From the NCBI GenBank assembly GCA_014904845.1, contig MU119219.1:1-64000 (forward strand): a DNA stretch of 64,000 bases. Direction: 5' to 3'. The notes under the pieces were generated by a model. It did not search any database and was not told the DNA's origin. It saw only the letters and a program-made list of their open reading frames with translations. The stretch's first letter is position 1; each line of letters opens with the position of its first letter. This DNA is from Acephala macrosclerotiorum (lineage: Eukaryota; Ascomycota; Leotiomycetes; Helotiales; Mollisiaceae). Shown here piece by piece: positions 44,425 through 56,638 of this stretch. A program made the position numbers and the translations under genes.

Positions 44425-47400
44425 TTTTAAACGTTTTAATATTAATTAGTAATTAAATTCGTTCGATTATAAAATAATAAAATTATTTACGAAAAAATAA
44501 TAATTGAATAAAATCGATCGAATAAAAACATTTAAATTGTATATAATTTATTGATTTAATTAAATATAAAAAAAAAATATTTTATTTGTATTAAAAAAAA
44601 TTATTAAATTTTTAAAAAAATATTACGATTTTATATTTGTTTTATTTTTTTGATTTGAAATTAATTAATTTTTTATTTTACGTTTTATTATGTATTAATA
44701 ATAAGTATTTTATTGTAATTTATTAAATAATATTAAAAACAATTTTTATAAATTTAATATAAAAATTCGTTGAATTAATATATTTATTGAATATAATACG
44801 ATTCGATAAAATATTTTTTCAAAATACAATTTTAATTAAAAAAAATTTTTTTTATTACTTTTTTTATTTTTCAATTTAATATAATATATATTGAAATAAA
44901 TATAAAATTTTAAAATGAGAAATAATTGAAATTATAAATTATAAATAAAATATAGAGAAGTATTTTTAAAATAGATAGAAAAAATATTTGAAAAAAAAAA
45001 TAAATGAAAATACGAAAAAAAAATTATATAAAATTTTGTAAATAAATAAAATATAAATATTAAAAAAACGATTTATTAAAATTTTAAAAATATTAGTAAA
45101 TATTGTAAATAAAAAAAAATAATTAAAATAATTGTATAAAAAAATTATAAAAATAAATTTAATAAAAAATTTCAATTTATAGAAAAATATAATCGATTTA
45201 AAAATAAAATAAATTCGAAAATTAATATTTTTTATTATTTTTATCAAAAAAATTAAAAAAATAATATTAATATTTTTGAATTTTTTTTTTCAATTATTAA
45301 AATTTGTTATAAAATTTTTTATAAAATAAACGATATTATTTAAACGTATAATACTTTAAAAACAATTCTAAAAACGCAATAAAATATTATTATTAAATTT
45401 ATTATTAAAAAACGAAAATTTAAAATAAAATTTATTGTTTTTATTATTATTAAAAATTGAAAAATTATTAAAAAATTTTAATTGATTAATATATAATTTT
45501 AATCGCAAAAATTAAATAATATTTAATTTCAATAAAAAATTAATTATTTTTATAAAAATTTACAATAATAAATTTAAATATTATAAAAAAAAAAATTTAT
45601 TAAATATATTTATATAAATATTTAAAAATTTATATTTAAAAATAAATATTAAATTCGAAAATTATCATAATATATTTTCAATTATATTTATTAATAAAAT
45701 TAATAAATTTTATTATTAAAAATTTATTAAAAAAAATTTGTTTTTCGATAAAATAATTGAAATTATAAAATCGAATTTCGAAATTAAAAAACGTTGAAAT
45801 AAAATATTTAATTAATAAAATACAATTATATTCGTATTAATTCGAATATAAAATTTAAATAAAACGATTTTTAAATATTTTGAAATATTATATTAAAAAT
45901 TAATTTAAAAATAGTTTGATTTATATTCGAATATACGAATAAAAATTATTATATAAAATAAGTTTTATTACGTTTATTAAAACGTATTAAAATATTATTA
46001 AATATTTTTTCGATTTTTATTGAATTTTTAAACGATATATAAAAACGTTTATAATACGATTTTATTTTAAATAAAAATAAAAATAGTTTTTAAAATTTTT
46101 ATAATTGAAGAAAAAAAAATTTATTGAAATATAATCGAATTATATTTTGTAGATTGTAAATATTATGATAAAAATATTTGATATAGTAATTAGATTAATT
46201 ACAAAAAATCGATAATATATTAAAATGAAAAAAAGTGTTTTATTTATAAAAATTCGAATTATTAGAGTATTTATTATATATTAAAAAAAAAAAAAAAGTG
46301 TATAACAATTTTAAAAAATTGAAATCGTTCGATAAAAATAAAATGATTTAATTTGTAATTAAATTCGAAAAATTAAATTTCGATATTATTAAAAAATACG
46401 AATAATTCGTCGTTGAATTTATTAAAAAAAAAAAATTTATATAAAAATAATATTATACAATTAATTAATTATTTTATAATACGATTAATAAATTTAAAAT
46501 TATTAAATTATTCGATTATTAATTAATTTATTATACGATATTAAATATTATAATATAATCGAAATCGCTTTCAATATTTATTAATATAAAAACATATTTG
46601 ACGAGTTATTATATATTAAACGTTTTTATAAGTATTATAATTAATATTAATATCGTTTAATAATCGATTATCGATAAAAATTAATATTTAATTTTTTAAT
46701 GAATTTAAAACGTTAAATTAAATGAATTTAAAATTAAAAAAATAATAATTAAATTTAAAATCGATAAAATTTTATTTTTTGAAATTATTGATATTAATAC
46801 GTTAATTAAACGTATTATATTTTACGTAGTTTTAATAAATATATTTTTTTAATATATTTTTAAAATATAAATAAACTATAAATTAAATTCGATAATTTTA
46901 ATAATGTATTTATTTGAAATAAATAGTATATATTTATTATTAAAATATTTAAATATTTTTAAATATTATTTGATTTATTTGAAAATTTGATTTATAATAA
47001 TTGTAAAATTTTTATAATAAAAATCGATTTTATTATTTATTATTTAATTAAAACGAAATTCAAACGATTATATAAATATTTCGAATATTTATTGATTATT
47101 AAATTCGCGTGAATATTAAAATGTAAAAAACATTTTATAAATTTTAAAAAAATTAAAAAAATAATAAAATTTTATTAATAATATTAAATAAATAATAGAT
47201 TTTTTAATCGTTTTAAATTTATATTATATAACGATTATAATTTTAATTATTTTATTTATTTAAACGTATTGTAAATTAATAAAAAATTAATATTTTAAAT
47301 TGTAAACAAAATTATAATATTTTAAATCACAAAATTTTTTGTAAATATATTAATAAAAAAAATATAAAATGTTTTTTGAGTGTATTAAATTAATATTTAC

Positions 47401-50083
47401 TTTGAATTATTAATATTTATTATTTATAATTTTAAAATGAATTTTAATTTTAAAAATTTTTATAATAATATTAAAAATATAAATATTAATTTGAAAATTA
47501 TATTAATAAAAATTTATAATTCGATTGATTTAATAAAAAAGTATTACATTTTATTGAAACGTATATATAATATATTATTTTAAAAAATTTTCGATTTATA
47601 AAAAAAAAAGCGATTTTAAATAGCGATTAAAGTAATTAATAATATAATAAAATCGAATAATATTATTTTTATATTTTTTGTTTTTAATATTTATTTTCAA
47701 ATATTATAATAAAACGCGTTTATAGTATCAATTGTCGTTAAAATTAAAGTAATAAAAAGTATAATAATCGCAATTTAAAAATATTATATTATTCGTTAAA
47801 TTAATAACGTTTTATAAATAAAAAATAGTTTATAAAATTATTATTTAATTGATTTATTTTTAAATTCAAATGTATTTATTTAAAAAGAAAATAAAAAATA
47901 AAAAAAATTATATATATTTTTAATAATAAATAAAAAAATATATTAATTATAATTGTTAAATAAATTAAAAAATTTTCGTAGTATTATAATAAAATTATTT
48001 TATTAAAATTTTAAATAATTAAAAAAATAATTAAAAAATTATTTATTAAAAAAAAATTTATTAAAAAATTTAAATTTAAAAATAAAAAAAAATTAAAAAT
48101 AAATAATTATTTATAGATTTTTACATAAAAAAATTATTATTATTTTAAGTAATTTGTTTATAATTTTTTATAAAAAAAAAATTGATAAATTAATCGTAAA
48201 AAAAATCTTTGAATTGATTTTTAATAATTTGAAAAAAATTGATAATTAATAAATTTTCAATTTAAAATTAATAAATAAAATTAAAAATATAAAAATAGTA
48301 ATTTTATACAAAAAATCTCATTTTGTAATTTAAATATTTAATAATAAAAATAAAAAAATAATATTAATTCAATTTTTAATTATTTAATATATTAATTAAC
48401 AAATTATTATTATTTTAATTTTATTTTTCAAATTTAAAAAAATTAATTTTTATTTAAAAAATATTATTTAAATATATATATAATTAATAATTTTATTAAT
48501 ATATATTATTTTCGTTAAATTTTTAAAAAAAATAATAAAAAAATTTTTATTAAATATCGTTTTTAAAATAATTAAATTTTTTTATAAAGTTTTAAAAATG
48601 AAAATATATTAATATAAAACGTATAATATTTATTATAAAAATAAATTTTTAATAAAATTTTTAATTTTCGATTTTTATTTATTTATTATAAAAAGTAATT
48701 ATATTTTATTTAAAATAATCGATATATAAATTAATAATACGTTTATTTTAAAAGATTAAATTTTTATAAAATTAAAAAACTTTAAATTATAAAAAATTAA
48801 ATTATTAATTAAATTTATAAAAAATTTTATATTAAATATTTTTTTATTATTCAATAAATATAAATTAATAATAAATGAAATTGGAAATAGAATTGTATTT
48901 TTATAAAAAAAGTAAAATAAATATTTAAATTTAATTAATTTGAAATTAGATTTTTATAAATAAATATATTTTGAATAATATATTTAAAAAATATATATTA
49001 ATTTTATTTATTAATTAGAAATTGTATATAATATATCGATGGTAATTCAATATTAATATTTCGAAAAAAAGTAAATTGTAGTATTAAATAAACGATTATA
49101 ATAATAAATAAATAATTTCAATTGTAAATTTCGATTTTTTTGTTTGAATTTATATTTAATAAAATTTTTTGTTTTTGTGGATGGTTTTTTTATTATAAAT
49201 AAAAATTTCAATTTGTAGATTGAATATATTATTGTTTTTGATAATAAGATTTATAATAATAAATAATTCGATTTATGAAATAATTTATTTTATTAAAATT
49301 TAATGAAATATAAAAAAATTATTTATATTGTTTTAATTTTTGAGTTATATATAATAATAATAAGAATTAATATAAAAATTTCGATTTTTATTATTTTTAA
49401 TTTTATTATAAAATAATTTAAATTGAATTTAATTTTTATAATTATTTATATTGATTTTTTTTCTTTTTACGAGTATATAATCAAATTTGATATTATTAAA
49501 AAAAAGCGTTTTATGATTGATATTATAATTATTAAATAATTGTATAAATGTAAAAATTTTTTGAAGATTTAATAGATTATTAAAAATAGTAATTTAATTG
49601 ATATTATAATTAAGTTTAATATTAATAAAGTATTTGAGTCGTTTGTTAGTATTAATTGTTTTAATATCAAAGTATAAAAATAAATATAACGTTTTAAAGT
49701 TTAAGAATTAATTGATGAAAGTGAAAATAGTAGAAAGAGCGATTGTTAAAAAAAATAGTATTGGAAAGAAAAATGTATAATTATTGTTTTTGGTATTTTT
49801 GGTATTTTTAGTGTTTTTGGTATTTTTCGATATTTTTAATGTTTTCAAAAGTAAAGTTTTCGATTGATTCGAAGGTTATAAATATTAAATTTGAAAAAAA
49901 AATTTTAAATTTAATTTGATCGATTAAATATTATAATATGTAATGATGATTAATTTATGATTAGATTTTTTTTTAGTATTTGATAGTGAAATAGTACGTT
50001 GGTAGTCGTAGTAATACTTTTTTTTGTATTTAATTTACGAGTTGAAAAAAGCGTTTTTTTTTAAAAAAAAAAATTGTTAGTAT

Positions 50084-50280
50084 CGATTTAATTATGTGAT
50101 TGTTTAAATGATTAATTAAATAATTCGAATTATAATTTTTATTGTTTTTAGTAATAATTGTTTTAATGTTTACTTTTTAATTTTATATTTATTTTATTTA
50201 ATTATATAAATAAATAAATGTTTTTTTTAAAAAAAAGTAAACAAAATTAAATTATTAATATTAGATTAAAATTTTAATAT
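50084..50280. repeat. Right direct repeat (LTR-like) of the inner island element
   Basis: This is the partner of 44228-44424 with identical length. It shares the run ATTTATTTTATTTAATTATA and the AAAGTAAA motif, and differs chiefly by transitions. Confidence 0.85.
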
Positions 50281-53200
50281 TTTGTAATTTGTTTTTAAAT
50301 GTTTTAATAATTTCAATTCGATTTTTAAATAAAAAAAATTTTAAAATTATGTATTTTTAAAGTTTAAAATAATTTAAAAATTGTAATAAAATATAAAATG
50401 AATTTTTAATAATAATTAAAAAAATCGAATTTGTATTTAAATTGTTTTAAAATAATAAAAAATTATAAAATTTTAATTATTTCGATTTTTTTTTTATTAT
50501 ATTTAATTTGAAATAATTAATTTAATAATTTAATATTTTTAATTTAAATTATACGAAATAATATTTAATAAAAAAAAATATTACATTCGATTTATAAAGT
50601 AAATTAAAATAAATAAATAAATAATTAATATAAAATTTAATGTTTTTGAAAAAAATAATAATATTATTGATATAAATAAATACAAATTTTTAAAAATATT
50701 TATTAAAGATTTATTTTATTTAATATTAAAAAAAAATTAAAAAAGTAATTAAATTTATAGTATTAATTATAAATTATTTATATTTACAATAAAAAATTAT
50801 AAAAACAATTTTTTAATGATTTTTAAAACAAATATTTTAATAAATTCGAAATAAATATTAATATTATTAATATTATTAAAAATTTTATTAAAACGATTTA
50901 ATATATTTAAAATTTATTTTATTTGAAGTTTAATAAATAATTGTTTGAAATTAATATAAAAAAATAATTTTATTTATTTATTAAAAATTTCAATTATTAA
51001 ATTTTTAAAAATATTATATATAATATTAATTTATAAAAAAACGTTAATAAAATAATTCGAAATATAAATTGGAAATTATTTATATTGTATTTTTATATTA
51101 ATTTTTTAATTTAAATTAATAATTATTATTTTAATAATATAAATTTAAATATAAAATTTTTTTTTTTTTATTAAAATAAAAATTTAGATTTTTTTTTTTT
51201 AATATTTTAATTAATTAAAATTAATAATACGTTTTATTTATATAATATTTAAATAATTATTTTTGAATATAATATTTAATAAAAAAATATTATAATTGAA
51301 AAATTTTATGATATAAAATTCGATTATAAATTAAAAAAATTTGTTGTTTGTTATTAAAAATCGAATAAATAAATAAATGAAATTATTTATTTATGATTTA
51401 AAATTTATATTAAAAAAATTAATAATTTTGAAATTTTTGTGTAATATGACGTTGAAATAAAAAGTATAAAATATATTTTTAATTATAAGTAAAATATTAA
51501 TATTAATATTTGAGTATTTTTTGAAAGTATTTTTTTTTTATTATATAATATAATTTTCACGTTTGTATAATAAGTATATATTTCGTTATTTATATAGTAT
51601 TTGTTTTATTTATTTTTAATTATAGAAAGAAAGAATTTTTTGAATTGATTAAAAGAGTAATTAATAGATATAAATTGTAATTACGATAAAAAGTAATTAT
51701 TATTAATAGTTTGAATAATAATTAATTTTTCGTTGATATTTTTAATTGTTAATAAAAATAAATATTGTATTGAAAAAGATTTATTAGTATTGTTCGCGTT
51801 ATAAAAATAATTAAATAGATTTTTATTTGATATATTAAATAAATTAATAATAAATGTAAAAATTAAAAATAAAAAGATAAAAAATTGAATTTTTTTTATT
51901 ATTTTATAATTTTTAATTGTTTTTGGATTTTTAGTAATATTAATTTTAAATTGTTTTATTATATTATTATAATAATAAAACGAGTAATATAAAAGATATT
52001 TAAAGTAATAATAATAAAAATTTTATTAAAATGTTTTAATAGTAAATTATTATTTTTGAATAATTATTCGATTTGTTTTTCAAATTAAAATTTAATATAA
52101 AAATTGTAAAAATTATATTTTTTATTTAATATAAATTGTAAAAATTTTATTGAATTAAATAAATTTATTAATATATTTAATAAAGCGATTTATTAATTGG
52201 AATTAAATCGTACGAATATATATTGTTTTTTGAAAATTTATTATTTGTATAATAAATTAAAACGATTAATTTCAAAGTATTAATAAAAATTGATAGAGTA
52301 AATAAAAAAAATCGAGTAATTTTTTTATTTTTGTTATTATTTTTAAAATTATATAAATATTAAAAATTGATATAATTTAGATCGCGATAAATAGTATAGA
52401 GATAATGAGATTTGAAAGATGTAATTGAAATTATTACGATAAAAATTTAAATTGAAAATTAAACGTTTAAAAAATATTTAATAATTTTTCGTGGAATATA
52501 ATATAGAAGTTTAAAAAAAACGAGAGTTTTTAGAATTTTGAAAATTGGAAATTTAAAAATTGAGTTTTGTTGAGATTATTAGTAGTAAATTTTTTTATTA
52601 TAATTGGTTTAAATTTTGTATTTATAGTTTTTTTTATAATAAATAAATATTTGAAAATACGTATTATATTGATTTCGAGTAATAAATTTCGTAGAATAAA
52701 TTTTAATTATAAATTGATTCAATGTATTGTATTTGTTTAAAGTAATAATTAATTTAAAAATAAAATTTAAATTTTTATAAAATCGTTAAATAATAAAATT
52801 TTCGGTTTTTTTTTTTGGTTTTTATATATAAAGTTTGTTTTATAGTTAAATATTTTCGAATTGTGAATTTGGATTTGTTATTGAAAATATATTTTATAGT
52901 ATTTATTTTTTGTAAAATCGTAAATAGATTATTGTAAAAATGTATTATTAATTTAATAATTTAAAGATTAAAATTTTAATTTATAATTATATGAGTTTTA
53001 AGAAAAATATTATCGAATTAAATATGAGTTTTATTTTTTATAGTAGTAAATAAAATTAATAAAACGATTTTTTTATTATAAATTTAAAATATATAATTGA
53101 AATAATTAATATAAAAAAAAATAATTTTAATATTATTATATTTAATATTTTGAGATTTTAATTTAATAATTTAAAAAATATAAATTTTAAATTATTTTTT

Positions 53201-54144
53201 GATTTTTTATTATTTATTTATTTTTATTTATAAATAATATAAATAAAAAAAATTTCGTTTATTTTAAAATAATAAATTATATTTAAAGCGTTTAAAAAAT
53301 TAATAATTGTTTTTTTATTATTTAATTGGCAATATATATTATTAATTTTAATTTTTTTAAAAACGATTTAAAAATTATATAAAAATTTTAATTTTTTTAT
53401 TATTTGAAAAATTTAATAAATAAATTATTTATTTACAAAAAATAATTTTTAAAAAATTTAATAATTTGATAATATTTCGAAATTATTAAAAGTTTTATAA
53501 AAATTTATATTTAAAAAAATTGAAAATTTGAAAATAATTAAAAAAAAATAGTAATTAAAATAAGTTTTTAAAGTATTTTGAACGTTCGAGTAAATTATTA
53601 ATAAAATTAAAAATTAAAAATTATAAAATTTATTTTAATAAAAATTTTTGTATTATTTATATAAATATAATTTTTAAATTAAATAGTATATTTAATTTTG
53701 TTAAATTTAATATAAAAAATTTTTAAATAAAATTTATTTCAAATAATTCGTTTTTTTATTTTTGTAGTATTAATAAAATATTTGAATTAAATTGATAGAA
53801 TAGAAATATATAAAAATTCGAAATTAAAAGAGTTTAAAATCGAAAAAGAAAAAGTATTATTTAATATGAATTTAATAAAAATCGTTCGTTCGATTTTTTT
53901 AATCGATTTTTATTAAAATTTTTACGTTTGATTAATTTATTGAAATTATTTGTTTATATTTATTAATAATAAAAAACGATTGTAAAATAATAAAATTACG
54001 TTTATAATTATTGTAATTCGAAGTGATATAATAAATAAATTGTTTGTAAAAATTTAAAAATCGATATAAAATTGCGTAGATAATTGCATATAATCGAATT
54101 CGATAGTTTTTAAAAAATTCGATTGAAATATAAACGTGTTATTA

Positions 54145-54312
54145 TATAATAGTTTTTATTGTAAAATGTATTATAGTTTTAATGTAATAAGTTTTGTTTG
54201 GAAAGTCTATATGTATTAATACGTTTAAAAAAAAAAAGTTTTAAAAGAGAGAAATTATTTAAAATAAAATACTAAATTAAATTAGTATTGGTTTACGTAA
54301 TTATTTTAATAC
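54145..54312. repeat. Right direct repeat (LTR-like) of the outer island element
   Basis: This is the partner of 35830-35996 and carries many more A/T at the variable sites, so it is the more heavily mutated copy. Normal base composition returns at about 54380. Confidence 0.85.
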
Positions 54313-54439
54313 AATTATTGCAATTAATTATTTTTTCAGAATTTTTCGGAGTTAGTATAAATAGTATATATGGTTTTGATTTTTGTACTCTGCAGTAGTC
54401 GATAGCTAATTGTTCTAATACGTTTCAATGCTCCAGACT

Positions 54440-54690
54440 CCCAGGATTTTTCAAGTCATCCTCATTTCCCCGCTAACCTAGTCACCTGATTAGCCTCCGC
54501 CACAGCGGCTTTGGCTACCAACCAATCACTCCTATATTTTGATTAGCATGGCGTTCGTAGAGATTAAACCAGGGAGAACATACCATCATAGCGCGGACAT
54601 CCCTCTTACCCTTCTCCACAGCCTCCTTGGTAATCGGAAACAGTGGTTTTGATGCTGACGGTTTTCGTTTATATATAAAAATAAAAACGA
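54440..54690 (-). pseudogene. Fragment of a small conserved protein
   Basis: The minus strand reads KPSASKPLFPITKEAVEKG then KRDVRAMM. A GT-AG intron (GTATGT to TATAG, with a GCTAAT branch) follows, and then, in a frame one base off, DWLVAKAAVAEANQVTRLAG and a stop near 54460. No ATG precedes it: the upstream sequence is AT-rich and ends in a CAG acceptor-like site. This looks like the end of a gene whose 5' part is missing and whose junction has lost frame. The role is unknown. Confidence 0.45.
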
Positions 54691-55044
54691 GCCGCTCGCT
54701 TCTCAAAAGATCGAACAAGGCTATCCACGTGCCCTAATCGACATTAGAATAACGTCAGCCGGATGGCGCGCGACGAAGGAGTCGCCTAAACTTGCGCGGA
54801 ACAACACCAGACTTTGCAACCACAACTACCTCTTCGCAATATGGTCGAGCATAGTTGCCACGAGCTGTCGCAGATGTCCGTCGCAGAGATGGACGGCAAT
54901 GCGCAGCAATTACTAGTTCTTTCCAGGCAAGCAAAGATGGACAGTGGGTTGTCTTTTGAAGCTTACCCGCATCGCATAGTGCACCAGAATTGACTACCAC
55001 CACTGCGGCTAACCAAGAACTAGAGTCCACGGATTTTGTCCAAA

Positions 55045-56126
55045 GGTAGGTCCTGCCTTGAGTCGTAACCCTGGCTAATGATTATAGGTCATTCGATACA
55101 TTCGAACCCTTTCTCGAACTGCCAGTCGAGCTCCAACTCAAGATCTGGGGCTACGCGCTCTGGGTACCACGCACCATCGAAGTCCTCGGATTTCATGGTA
55201 TGCTGACAAAAACACGCATTTGGGGCTATCAAGAAGATGATCGTGCACACAGTCCGTCCTATCGCCTTTCGAAGCGGTCTCGCGTCCCGCCTGCCCTCTT
55301 CCACACCTGTCATAATAGTCGAGATGAAGGGAAGAAGGTATACAAGAAGTACTTCTTAAAGCCTTCCCGGTCGAAGCGGAACAAGAAGAGAGAGCCTTCC
55401 TACGCCTGGTTCAATCCCGAGATTGACAGTCTGTTGTTCGGAGTGGGCGTTTGCGGGCAGACAATGACCGAGCTGTTCCGAGATAACAATGATTTGCGAA
55501 AGGTCGTCTACATACTCGACAATCCGTCCTCACTCCAAACAAACTGCAGAAGCCCTATGGAAATCATGCATGCGATGTATGGAGAGGATGATAGGAACGC
55601 GCTACAAGCCTCCAAGAGTCCTGAGGAATATCTGGATGGTTGCCGTGGTCTTAAGGAAATCTCCTTTGTATCGCGATCCGATGTCTGGGACACATCGAAT
55701 GACAATGTTGATCCAACAAGAACTACGTTCCGAACTCCCGTCCTGGAGGGCCGTGATTACAGTACGATCCAAGCAAAGGCTCAGATCATGAGAAACGTTC
55801 CGCTCTTCCTGAATAAAGCCAAATGGGCCGGAGATCTGGGGCCAGCAATTCGATTCCTCAATTTTGCACCGCTATTTACAAACAAGAAACTCTGCATCGT
55901 CGACAGTATTTCCTTTAGTCGTTATCCCTATGAAATACTGGTCTATGGACTCACCGAGGATGATATCAAAGATTTCCAGAAGCAGAACAAGTGCTTGTTG
56001 TTCACTCAGAAAGTCGCGAGAGCTGGTGAGAAGCGAGGCGAAATTGGGTTATTCGGTAAAAATAAGGAGGAGATTGAGTTGGCCAAGGGAGAAATCAAAA
56101 AGATGCTGGTAGGGATTTCCTCGTGA
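55045..56126 (+). CDS. 2EXR domain protein (second copy), 5' end unresolved
   Basis: The main exon runs from 55088 to the TGA at 56124-56126 and reads SFDTFEPFLELPVELQLKIW then GYALWVPRTIEVLGFHG. It continues with PPALFHTCHNSRDEGKKVY, the linked block YAWFNPEIDSLLFGVGVCG, VVYILDN and GLKEISFVSRSDVW, ending KKMLVGISS. A GTAGGT to ATAG intron (about 55046-55087) joins it in phase to an exon reading APELTTTTAANQELESTDFVQ, whose own start is uncertain because a stop lies just upstream. One weak extra intron would give MRSNYYAPEL. The layout (2EXR start, CHNSRDE motif, FNPEIDSLLFG block) parallels the gene at 32059 but the sequences are clearly diverged. Confidence 0.82.
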
Positions 56127-56638
56127 TTAATGTGACACGAACTGATCAAGCTACAGCCGAGACTCATGAAACAACTCTCAAACAGTATGCAGACTATCGG
56201 CCGGCAGAAGGGTGAAGACTTAGCGATAGTGGTAGCATCTCGGGAGGTAGATAAGTACCTGTCGGGTCTCCATTCAGCACCAGGGACCTCTGTGGCACCA
56301 AAAAAGCCTTAGGGGAGGTGGGGCATTTTGGAGCAAGACAAGGGCGATAGTTGCTTGACCAGTGCCCAGGATCTCTCACGTATGTGCAGAGAGAATACAG
56401 CGATAGCTTTCCTCATTTCGTCAGAACACCATGTGGCAAATTCCTAGTGATACTAGGACATTGAAACGATGCCTTTGGAGACGTGCGTGACCAGACCTTG
56501 GACTTAATCATGTTAGATGGGTTGCTGATGGCCTTTGATATCCTCGTTGTGTCAAGTAGCAATGAACTTCTCTGGCTAGAGTGTTGTCTTATATATAGCA
56601 GACCGTGTGGGGATGGATGATTCCAGAGAGGTGTTTTC
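56127..56638. other. Convergent intergenic region
   Basis: This lies between the 3' ends of the 2EXR gene and the next minus-strand gene. A 90-codon minus frame at 56413-56685 overlaps the next gene's last exon and has no domain. Confidence 0.45.

Larger units (their letters stand above)
44228..50280. mobile_element. 6.05-kb nested LTR-type element, hypermutated
   Basis: The two 197-bp direct repeats and probable TSD define a 6,053-bp unit, a usual size for a fungal LTR retrotransposon, lying inside the larger element. No gag or pol motif survives in any frame; all frames are Lys/Asn/Ile/Phe-rich with many stops. Copia versus Gypsy cannot be decided from what remains. Confidence 0.8.
35830..54312. 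mobile_element. 18.5-kb hypermutated LTR-type element containing a nested insertion
   Basis: Terminal direct repeats (35830-35996 and 54145-54312) and a likely TSD delimit one insertion that contains another. The interior from about 36300 to 54140 is extremely AT-rich, with stops in all frames, so no product can be read. Only the left 300 bp (35997-36300) keep moderate composition. There the minus strand reads an Asn/Glu/Lys/Arg-rich tail (RKNERNGKYRENERNEEN) ending in a stop, possibly the end of an element protein. Subtracting the inner 6-kb insertion leaves about 12.4 kb, longer than most Copia or Gypsy elements, so another insertion may be hidden. The pattern fits repeat-induced point mutation. 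Confidence 0.75.

Noticed and set aside
37752..45247. Minus-strand frames of 71-93 codons rich in Ile, Phe, Tyr and Lys inside the island
   Set aside because: Such composition is expected from AT-rich DNA. No reverse transcriptase, integrase or protease motif could be recognised.
36300..54140. Mitochondrial DNA insertion or AT-rich centromere as the explanation of the island
   Set aside because: Direct repeats at the edges with transition-only differences and TSD-like flanks explain it better as hypermutated retroelements. No mitochondrial genes were seen. A centromeric role cannot be excluded without ChIP data.
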